Source: Kiritimatiellia bacterium (GTDB lineage Bacteria > Verrucomicrobiota > Kiritimatiellia > RFP12 > UBA1067). From it: a stretch of DNA of 47,143 nt. Made by a program: the position numbers and the translations under genes. Below the pieces are notes generated by a model. It was not told the origin of the DNA. It did no database searches and saw only the letters and a list, made by a program, of their open reading frames with translations. The DNA lies in NCBI GenBank assembly GCA_024694365.1, contig JAILJX010000033.1, positions 1-47,143 on the forward strand, read 5' to 3'. Positions within the stretch are counted from its first letter, which is position 1. Each line of letters begins with the position of its first letter. Shown here one piece after another: positions 8,773 through 15,312 of this stretch.

Positions 8773-9420
8773 TCAATCCTCGGCTTTGCAGCAACGGAGG
8801 AGTTCTTCCATGCGGTTGAGGCGGACCGTGCAGCGCGCATCGTTGAGTTTCCCGAATCCAAACGAACAGAAAGCGCCCTTCACGCCTGCATTGGCGGCGC
8901 ATTGCATATCTGTCCAATGGTCGCCGACCATCCAGTCGCGGGAAGACAGGCGGTGGCCATGCATCCGGGAGGCGCATTCCCTCAAAGGAAGAGCGCTCGG
9001 CTTCATCTCCGGGCAGTCTCCGCCGGCTACGATGGCGTCGCCGAAGAAGCGGAGCATCCCGAAATGCTCCAGGATGGTGCGCACGGCGAAAGAGGGTTTT
9101 GCGGTGTTGATGCCGAGAAGCCATCCGCGCTCGCGCAGCTCTTCGAGGGTTTTCAGGACCGTCGGGTAAAGTTCGACCGACTCGAGCATGTGCTCGGCAT
9201 AATGGGAGCGGAAAATCTCCCAAAGGCGATCGACGTCGTCCGCCTTCTCCGGTATGGAATGGGCGAGAAGATGCCTGGCGCCCTGTCCGACATGGGCAAG
9301 AACGGCTTCCATCGGGATCTCGGGCAGCCCGAGATCGCGGCGTGTATGGTTGACGGTCGCGGCGAGATCGGCGCGGGAATCGATGAGCGTCCCGTCCATA
9401 TCGAAGAATACAGCATTCAT
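8773..9420 (-). CDS. HAD-family phosphatase, phosphoglycolate-phosphatase-like
   Basis: 215 residues. Motif I is FFDMDGTLIDS at the N-terminus, with the Asp nucleophile and general acid Asp. A helical cap follows (about 15-80). Motif II is LGINTAKP, a Lys lies in EMKPSALPL, and motif IV is MVGDHWTDMQCAANAG. This matches the Gph/PGMB-like subclass that hydrolyses small phosphate esters. The start at 9420 follows GGGGAGAG; the frame is open further upstream but that stretch belongs to the preceding gene. It overlaps the stop of the pseudopilin fusion gene by ATGA and is the last gene of the argB operon. The substrate is not determinable. Confidence 0.88.
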   Translation of the reverse strand: MNAVFFDMDGTLIDSRADLAATVNHTRRDLGLPEIPMEAVLAHVGQGARHLLAHSIPEKADDVDRLWEIFRSHYAEHMLESVELYPTVLKTLEELRERGWLLGINTAKPSFAVRTILEHFGMLRFFGDAIVAGGDCPEMKPSALPLRECASRMHGHRLSSRDWMVGDHWTDMQCAANAGVKGAFCSFGFGKLNDARCTVRLNRMEELLRCCKAED

Positions 9421-11258
9421 TGCCCACTCTCCCCACGCACAAGGCGGATGACCATGCGGTCCGAAGCGAGCCCTGCCGACTTGGCCCATACATGGATATC
9501 GGCGCCGGAACTGCTTTTGCGTTTCACGGCCAGAACTGCGCGTCCGCCTGAAAGCTTCAGAGAAACGGAGCCCGAGAGAACATCTGCTGTTTCACCGTAG
9601 GAATTCAGAGCGGTGGTTATCTCGCCGGGACCATCGACGCTGAACGTCACAAGCGCATCCGAATCCGGGACGAAGCGCCCGTCGTCATCGAGACATTCTA
9701 CGGAGACGACGAGAGTTTCACCTAGATCGAGAGCCTGTTTCCCCGAAGAAAGCCTGAGCTTGGAAGCTTTTCCTGCGGTGGATACGGAAGCTTCGCCTAT
9801 GTAGGCCCCGTTCCTGTATGCGATAGCCTTGACCGTACCGAACTCCCAGGGGACGCTCCACTCGAGCGAAGAGCCGCTCTTGCGTCCGGCGGAAATGTCG
9901 TTCACGAAAAGCTCGGCCTCGTCTCCGCTCGTCTCGCAGCGCATGACGACAGTGTCGCCGCTCTTCCAGTTCCAGTGCGGATGGAGGGCGACCGTCTCTG
10001 CGGAATCGTCCCATCGCGCCTTGATCGCGGCAGCCCTTGAGGATGGGAAGCCTGCGGCGTCCACAATATCGGGGAATGCGGAGACGAAGCCGGAAGAGTC
10101 CTCCCACGGAATGAGACCGTTGCGGTCGCAAAGCTCAAGCTGCAGCGGGGTGAAGCTCCATCCGCCTATCGCGTTCGCGCCTGCCTCGGAAACCGTCTTG
10201 AGAAGGCGTTCGAATCCATCGCGAGACTCGATGAGAGCGGCAAGAGGCGTGGAGGATATCCCGTCAAGCGAAACGCCTTTGAGAGTGAAAGGCGCGCCGT
10301 TGAGAAGCAGATTCCCGTCGCCATCGCGTTCGACCGTCCGGAGAGGGACGGCGAAAAGCTCGCCGCCAAGCTCGATGGGATACATGGCCGGACGGCGAGG
10401 CGTCCAAGGGACGGCATTGGGGATCGCGAGTTCCGTCTCGACATGCCCCGACATGGTGTCATAGGATATCTTGAGGGCGGCTGAGCCTTCCGAAAGCGAG
10501 ACAACGTCCATTTGAAGCGTCTCCGGAATGACGCGATGCCGCGGGTCGGGACCGCCCCGCCGGATCTCCTCGAGATCCGCCTCGAGCTGGCGGCGATGCG
10601 CGGCGTTCTGTGCGACGACATAGCCGCGAAGATACTGGGGGACCCATCCTTTCTTCCATGAAGTGTCGCGGAAAGGCTCGTCGTAATGTCCGGGATCGGC
10701 GATGATGTCGTCGGGCGTGCCGGGCTTTCCGTCGGGTCCGCACGAATATATGACCGGCGGACGCATCGGATCGCCGTTGTCGTAGACGTACGCATTGCGC
10801 CATGGGTCGGGAAGAAGCTTCTTGATGTACGGTCCGTTCCACCCCTCGACAGGGACGCGCTGAAGCTCCGGGCGCTCAAGCTTGTATGCGAGCATCGCAA
10901 GCCCCTGTTCGGTCGTCGGATACGTCCCTGTGTCGTAGCGGTAGCGTCCCAAAGCCACTGCCAGCGTCGAAACGGCATTTGAGGCCGAGGCAAGGTTCTT
11001 TGCGGACCTGTCGACCACCGAAGAGCCGTCCTTCATGAAAAGCGGCACGACAAACGCGCCGACCACAAGCATGACGACGATGGCCAGCATGTAGTAGGAG
11101 AAGCCGTGCCGCCCGGAAAGCGAAGAGCCCAGACCCAGCTCGGAGCGTTTGCGCTCGAATTCGCGGGCTATGGCCTTCATCGCCGCGCGGCTCTTCTCGC
11201 GGTCCGCCCCTTTTTTCTTCGGGGGGAACTTGAGCCTGAGCTTGTTTACGTCGACCAT
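9417..11258 (-). CDS. GspG-type pseudopilin domain fused to a truncated GH2 glycosidase
   Basis: 613 residues with an unusual architecture. Residues 1-52 are a basic, charged cytoplasmic-looking tail. A single hydrophobic helix spans about 55-74. It is preceded by RHGF, but the +5 position is Met, not the Glu of true prepilin cleavage sites. Residues 82-190 are a type II secretion GspG domain: YPTTEQGLAML, GWNGPYIKK, DPWRNAYVY and the calcium-loop-like CGPDGKPGTPDD. From about 318 the chain becomes GH2 beta-galactosidase-like: LNGAPFTLKGVS, then AGANAIGGWSFTPLQLELCDRNGL. It jumps to the post-barrel part (HPHWNWKSGDTV, ELFVNDISAGRK; DUF4982-like) and ends with a GH2_C5-like Ig domain (497-600). 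The barrel is shortened to about 60 residues, so no catalytic Glu pair is expected. It lies between deoA (7-nt gap) and the phosphatase gene (4-nt overlap). Confidence 0.82.
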   Translation of the reverse strand: MVDVNKLRLKFPPKKKGADREKSRAAMKAIAREFERKRSELGLGSSLSGRHGFSYYMLAIVVMLVVGAFVVPLFMKDGSSVVDRSAKNLASASNAVSTLAVALGRYRYDTGTYPTTEQGLAMLAYKLERPELQRVPVEGWNGPYIKKLLPDPWRNAYVYDNGDPMRPPVIYSCGPDGKPGTPDDIIADPGHYDEPFRDTSWKKGWVPQYLRGYVVAQNAAHRRQLEADLEEIRRGGPDPRHRVIPETLQMDVVSLSEGSAALKISYDTMSGHVETELAIPNAVPWTPRRPAMYPIELGGELFAVPLRTVERDGDGNLLLNGAPFTLKGVSLDGISSTPLAALIESRDGFERLLKTVSEAGANAIGGWSFTPLQLELCDRNGLIPWEDSSGFVSAFPDIVDAAGFPSSRAAAIKARWDDSAETVALHPHWNWKSGDTVVMRCETSGDEAELFVNDISAGRKSGSSLEWSVPWEFGTVKAIAYRNGAYIGEASVSTAGKASKLRLSSGKQALDLGETLVVSVECLDDDGRFVPDSDALVTFSVDGPGEITTALNSYGETADVLSGSVSLKLSGGRAVLAVKRKSSSGADIHVWAKSAGLASDRMVIRLVRGESGQ

Positions 11259-11265
11259 ATGCAGC

Positions 11266-12573
11266 TCAAACGATTCGCTCGGCGATGAGATTGCGCGGCG
11301 GCGGAGATTCGGAGGCGATCGAAAAAGCCTTCATCAGTTCGGCGGCCGCATGTTCCAGACCGTCAGGGCATACGGACTTCTCGAGAGTTGCCAGAGGCGT
11401 CCCGATCGAGACCCTGTCGCCTGTTTTCACGGACAGCGTTATGCCGGCTCTGGGGTCGATCTTGTCCGTCGCGACCATGCGTCCCGCGCCGAGAGACATC
11501 GCGACCCTTCCGGTTTTCTCCGCATCGATCCCCGACACGTATCCGGAGCGCATGGACTGTATGCGGAACTTGAAGACGGGCCTTTCCAGCGCAGACTCGA
11601 ACTTGGCGAGATCGCCTCCCTGCGCCTTGACCATAGCCTCGAAGCGGGAAAGCGCGGAACCGTCGGCAAGCTTCTCCATGCAAAGCGCGCGCGCCTCGTC
11701 GAGAGGGATGGACTTGGCCAAAGAAACCATGAGAGAAGCAAGCTCTATCGAGAGCGCGACGAAATCCTCGCCGGCCCTCTCCTCTCCGCGGCGAAGCACG
11801 TCAAGAGCCTCGGCGACTTCGTTGGCGTTCCCTACGGCATAGCCAAGGGGTGCGTTCATGTCGGTCACGAGAGCCGCGGCCTTGCGTCCGGCGGCCTTGG
11901 AGGACTCGACCATCGCGACGGCGAGTTCACGGGCCTCCTCGCGCGTCTTCATGAAAGCGCCGCAGCCGAATTTCACGTCGAACACGAGCGCGTCGGCCCC
12001 TTCCGCCCATTTCTTGGAGAGTATCGATCCGCAGATCAAGGGGATCGATGCGACGGTTCCGGTCACGTCGCGCAAAGCATACAGCTTCTTGTCGGCCGGA
12101 CAGATTTCCGCCGTCTGCACCGTCATGGAGACGCCGACCTTCGCCACGACATCCCTGAAAGCATCGAGCGAAAGCGAGGCGTTGTAGCCGGGTATCGTCT
12201 CCAGCTTGTCGGCCGTCCCGCCGGTTATGCCGAGCCCGCGGCCGGTCAGCGACGGAACCGCGACACCGCACGAAGCGGCAAGAGGCTGGATTATCAGGGA
12301 CAGCTTGTCGCCGACGCCGCCGGTGGAATGCTTGTCTGCGGTGGGAACGGGCAGATGCCTCCAATCGAGACAGGCGCCCGACCTCATCATGGCGTCGGTG
12401 AGGTCGGCCGTTTCGCGCGGCGTCATCCCGCGACAGCATACGGCCATCGCAAGAGCGCTCATCTGATAGTCGGGTATCTCCCCCCGGGTGAAGCCATCGA
12501 TGAATTCGCGGATTTCCGCGGATCCCAAAGCGCGGCCTTCGCGCTTCTTGTCAAGAATCAGCTTTGCTATCAT
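11266..12573 (-). CDS. deoA: thymidine / pyrimidine-nucleoside phosphorylase
   Basis: 435 residues. It cleaves thymidine (or uridine) with phosphate to the base and (deoxy)ribose 1-phosphate. The phosphate-binding segment KHSTGGVGDKLS is at 81-92 and the family signature LTGRGLGITGGTADKLE at 109-125. A small N-terminal helical domain (1-65) precedes the alpha/beta domain, and a C-terminal PYNP domain spans about 340-430, as in DeoA/Pdp. Start at 12573 overlaps the argD stop by ATGA. Its place between arginine genes and the pseudopilin fusion looks like genome packing rather than a shared pathway. Whether thymidine- or broadly pyrimidine-specific cannot be told by eye. Confidence 0.93.
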   Translation of the reverse strand: MIAKLILDKKREGRALGSAEIREFIDGFTRGEIPDYQMSALAMAVCCRGMTPRETADLTDAMMRSGACLDWRHLPVPTADKHSTGGVGDKLSLIIQPLAASCGVAVPSLTGRGLGITGGTADKLETIPGYNASLSLDAFRDVVAKVGVSMTVQTAEICPADKKLYALRDVTGTVASIPLICGSILSKKWAEGADALVFDVKFGCGAFMKTREEARELAVAMVESSKAAGRKAAALVTDMNAPLGYAVGNANEVAEALDVLRRGEERAGEDFVALSIELASLMVSLAKSIPLDEARALCMEKLADGSALSRFEAMVKAQGGDLAKFESALERPVFKFRIQSMRSGYVSGIDAEKTGRVAMSLGAGRMVATDKIDPRAGITLSVKTGDRVSIGTPLATLEKSVCPDGLEHAAAELMKAFSIASESPPPRNLIAERIV

Positions 12574-13769
12574 TCTCCGAACACGCAATCCAGGGCGTCG
12601 GATATCATGTCCGTCGCCTCCTCGAGATCCTCTTCCTTGAGCACGAGCGGCGGAAGGAAGCGAACCGTGTTCCCTCCTGCCGTCAGAGCCAAGACTCCCT
12701 GCTCCCTGAGCGCATCGACGACCTCCTTGGGGTCTCCGTCTACGACAAGACCCAGCATGAGCCCGACGCCGCGCACCTCGAGAAGCTTGTCGTACTTTTC
12801 GACGAAACCCTGCAGCGCCTCTCTGAAAAGGCCGCCCACCTCTGTCGCACGCGCGAGAAGGCCCTCCTCCTCGATGACGGAGATGACCGCAAGTGCGGCG
12901 GCGGCGGCGACGGGATTCCCGCCGAAAGTGGAAGCGTGGGAAGATGGCGTGAAAACGTCCGCAAGCTTGGCGTTGGAAACGAGCGCTCCCATGGGGATTC
13001 CGTCGGCGATCGATTTCGCGAGCGTGAAAAGGTCCGGCTCGATGCCGTATCCCTGCCAGGCGAACCATGTTCCCGTGCGGCCCATGCCGCACTGCACCTC
13101 GTCGCAGATGAGAAGAAGGTTCTTCTCGTCGCAGAGCGCGCGCAGGCCTTCCATGAATTCCTTCGTCGCCGGCATGACGCCACCCTCGCCCTGGACCGCT
13201 TCGACCATGATCGCGACGGTTTTGCCGGTGATTGCGGCCTTGACGGACTCGATGTCGTTGAAATCGGCATATGCGAAACCGACAGGGAGCGGATCGTATC
13301 CCGCCTGGCACCACGCCTGCGCCGTAGCCGCGACGGTCGCGAGGGTGCGCCCGTGGAATCCCTGGCGGAAAGTGACGACCTCGTAGCGTCCGCCGTTCTG
13401 CGATCCCCAGCGGCGCGCAAGCTTGATGGCCGCCTCGTTCGCCTCGGCGCCGGAATTGCAGAAGAAGACCTTGCCGCCGAGACCGGAAAGCTCGACGAGC
13501 TTGCCTGCAAGCTCGGTCGCAGGCTCGGTGGCGAAAAGGTTTGAAGCATGGGTGAGCCTGGCGGCCTGATCCTGTATCGCCTTGACGACCTTCTGGTGGC
13601 AGTGGCCTACATTGTGGACTCCGATTCCGGAGGTGAAGTCGTAGAGGACGAGTCCGTCGACATCGCGCACGGTCACGCCCTTCCCGCTTGCGAGAACGAC
13701 GGACGGGGTGTAGGTCGGCATGACCGAAGCCGTGTATTTCTCAAGGATTTCCTGTGTCTTGTTGCTCAT
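12570..13769 (-). CDS. argD: acetylornithine aminotransferase (class III PLP aminotransferase)
   Basis: 399 residues. It converts N-acetylglutamate semialdehyde to N-acetylornithine with glutamate. Visible motifs: NSGAEANEAAIKLAR (105-119), the cofactor Asp in LLLICDEVQCGMGRTG (218-233) and the PLP-binding Lys252 in TLAKSIADGIPMGA. Length matches ArgD (about 400). The adjacent argB, which overlaps by ATGA, supports an arginine role over other class III aminotransferases. No other arg genes lie in the window. Confidence 0.93.
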   Translation of the reverse strand: MSNKTQEILEKYTASVMPTYTPSVVLASGKGVTVRDVDGLVLYDFTSGIGVHNVGHCHQKVVKAIQDQAARLTHASNLFATEPATELAGKLVELSGLGGKVFFCNSGAEANEAAIKLARRWGSQNGGRYEVVTFRQGFHGRTLATVAATAQAWCQAGYDPLPVGFAYADFNDIESVKAAITGKTVAIMVEAVQGEGGVMPATKEFMEGLRALCDEKNLLLICDEVQCGMGRTGTWFAWQGYGIEPDLFTLAKSIADGIPMGALVSNAKLADVFTPSSHASTFGGNPVAAAAALAVISVIEEEGLLARATEVGGLFREALQGFVEKYDKLLEVRGVGLMLGLVVDGDPKEVVDALREQGVLALTAGGNTVRFLPPLVLKEEDLEEATDMISDALDCVFGE

Positions 13770-14626
13770 TCCGTTATCTCCGTTCCCACGCCTTCACGCG
13801 TGAATATTTCCAAAAGCAGCGAGTGCGGCATGCGTCCGTCGACAAGATGGACCTTTTTCACGCCGGCGCGGATCGCGTCCACGCAACTTGTTATCTTCGG
13901 AATCATGCCGCCCGACACGATCCCCGTGGCCTTCATCTTCTCGACGGACGACAGATGCAGGGTGGAAAGCAAAGTGTCCGGATCCGACGGGTCGCGCATG
14001 AGGCCGGGGACATCCGAGACGAGCGCGAATTTCCTGACCTTCAGCTCCTTCGCGAGCGCAGCGGCCGCGAGATCGGCATTTATGTTGTACAGATGGCTGT
14101 CGTCAAGACCTGTCGCAAGCGGCGTAACCACGGGGATGATTCCGGCGTCGAGCATCTCCCTTACGGCTCTTGCGTCGACGGTCTTCACCTCGCCGACGTA
14201 TCCGCGGTCTGGTTTCTCGATTTTCCGCGAGCCGAATATCCAGTTGCCGTGTATGGGGCGGGCGTTCACGCCCTTGGCGAGAAGCCTTTTGACGAGATCC
14301 GTGTTCACGACGTTGTTCAGCGTCCTCCGGACGATCTCCATCGTCTCCTCGTCGGTGACCCGCTGCCCTTCCACGAACACCGGCTCGTGGCCGGAGGCCT
14401 TTATCGCTTTCGATATCGCCTTGCCGCCGCCGTGCACGATCACGACCTTGATGCCGACGGCGCGCATAAACGCCACGTCGTTCATGAGAGAGTCGAGGTT
14501 TTCCTCGACTTCCATGACCGATCCGCCTATTTTCACAAGGACCACCGAGGACCGGAAGTCTATGAAATAAGGCAAAGCTTCGGTAAGAACCGCCGCTTTC
14601 GCCATTGCTGTCTCTACTTTACCCAT
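13766..14626 (-). CDS. argB: acetylglutamate kinase
   Basis: About 286 residues. It phosphorylates N-acetylglutamate in the second step of arginine synthesis. Amino-acid-kinase motifs: VLVKIGGSVME near residue 35, KVVIVHGGGKAISKA (ATP/substrate glycine loop), INADLAAAALAKEL, and SGGMIPKI near the C-terminus. Start choice: the ATG at 14626 lies 10 nt downstream of TATAAT, giving a nearly leaderless message. An alternative ATG at 14605 would give 279 residues and has only a weak upstream purine tract. This gene heads the operon argB-argD-deoA-fusion-phosphatase, whose junctions are 4-nt overlaps or a 7-nt gap. Confidence 0.93.
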   Translation of the reverse strand: MGKVETAMAKAAVLTEALPYFIDFRSSVVLVKIGGSVMEVEENLDSLMNDVAFMRAVGIKVVIVHGGGKAISKAIKASGHEPVFVEGQRVTDEETMEIVRRTLNNVVNTDLVKRLLAKGVNARPIHGNWIFGSRKIEKPDRGYVGEVKTVDARAVREMLDAGIIPVVTPLATGLDDSHLYNINADLAAAALAKELKVRKFALVSDVPGLMRDPSDPDTLLSTLHLSSVEKMKATGIVSGGMIPKITSCVDAIRAGVKKVHLVDGRMPHSLLLEIFTREGVGTEITE

Positions 14627-14636
14627 TGAAGAGGAT

Positions 14637-14645
14637 ATTATAGCA
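14637..14645 (-). promoter_or_regulatory. extended -10 promoter of the argB operon
   Basis: TGCTATAAT on the minus strand (TATAAT at 14637-14642) is preceded by a T-run; no clear -35 is seen at 17 bp. It lies 10 bp upstream of the argB ATG at 14626, so the leader would be only about 3 nt. No ARG-box-like palindrome is evident. Confidence 0.65.
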
Positions 14646-14767
14646 AAAATTTCCGCTCTTTGGGGTGCAAATTTAGCGTATTTCGGATTTTCGCCGCGAG
14701 GCGTTCCCCGCCATGGGATTCCGGAGCGACAGCCCGTTCCTTCGCCATGGCGAAAAACTTCCTCCGC

Positions 14768-14832
14768 GGTCGCCGGAAAAAACGACCGCAGTCTTACACA
14801 CCTCCCCTTCCCGAAAGGAATTCTTCGGGAGG
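14768..14832. repeat. degenerate iteron copy and adjacent stem-loop
   Basis: The stretch 14768-14800 repeats imperfectly at 14851-14883; both contain GAAAAAACGACC followed by a CGG/CAGTCTTA-like core. Beside it, 14807-14815 and 14824-14832 form a 9-bp stem (one G:T pair) with an 8-nt loop. It sits between argB and the four tandem repeats and contains no gene. Confidence 0.6.
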
Positions 14833-14865
14833 CCTGGCAAAACCGCCTATGGTCACCTGAAAAAA

Positions 14866-14953
14866 CGACCACGGTCTTATACAATTTCGACCACGGTCTT
14901 ATACAATTTCGTCCACGGTCTTATACAATTTCGCCCACGGTCTTATACAAGCA
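14866..14953. repeat. four tandem 22-bp iteron-like repeats
   Basis: Units start at 14866, 14888, 14910 and 14932 with the core CCACGGTCTTATACAATTT. Units 1 and 2 are identical; unit 3 differs at one base, and unit 4 diverges at its 3' end. The 22-bp period, about two helical turns, puts all copies on one DNA face, as in plasmid origin iterons or arrayed repressor sites. There are no unique spacers, so it is not a CRISPR array. The nearest downstream gene encodes a primase-polymerase. Confidence 0.85.
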
Positions 14954-15042
14954 CAGACTGGACGATCCATCCTGGAGACCGCAAGTCGATTTTACGCCGA
15001 TTTGTCGCAATTACGGCAACTTACCGCACTTTTCCGGGGAAC

Positions 15043-15117
15043 AACGGGCAGATCGTCGCCCTTGAACTGGGACGGATTGCCGCCCATGACGCTCTTCCAC
15101 TCGCGCTGCGTCACCTC
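15043..15117 (-). pseudogene. remnant of a formylglycine-generating-enzyme (SUMF1/FGE-sulfatase) domain gene
   Basis: A minus-strand reading gives EVTQREWKSVMGGNPSQFKG then DDLPV, a highly characteristic segment of the FGE-sulfatase domain. In intact proteins it is followed by E-x-VSW and hundreds of further residues. Here the match stops abruptly on both sides after about 25 residues. The surrounding DNA (14954-15204) has no credible gene. This is a small decayed or recombined fragment. It lies just outside the left repeat array of the 15.2-19.5 kb element. Confidence 0.65.
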
Positions 15118-15204
15118 ATGGCTGGATGGCATGACGTCCGAGCCGCGAAGCGGTTGCAAGCCCGAAAAACCCGAGGACCGGCACACCTGGTTCCCGGCGC
15201 CTCC

Positions 15205-15248
15205 TGAACCGTTTCTGAATCGTTTCTGAATTGTTTTTGAATTGTTTT
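15205..15248 (+). repeat. left array: four 11-bp units TGAAYYGTTTY
   Basis: Contiguous units start at 15205, 15216, 15227 and 15238 with consensus TGAAYYGTTTY. The array is the exact inverted counterpart of the array at 19472-19515 (RAAACRRTTCA). It lies 64 bp from the primase-polymerase stop codon. Confidence 0.85.
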
Positions 15249-15312
15249 TTCGGGATAAACGGCCACAACCCGCACTTGATGCGCAATTCCGCGCGATTAT
15301 CGGATTTCGTCC

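Noticed and set aside
11266..13314. Extended frame upstream of deoA through argD
   Set aside because: The deoA homology begins exactly at the ATG at 12573, which overlaps the argD stop; the upstream part is an out-of-frame shadow of argD.
11149..13386. Long plus-strand open frame over deoA and argD
   Set aside because: Antisense shadow; low-complexity Arg/Ser composition and no recognisable domain.
14866..14953. Possible CRISPR array
   Set aside because: The 22-bp units are contiguous, with no unique spacers, and no cas genes are nearby.
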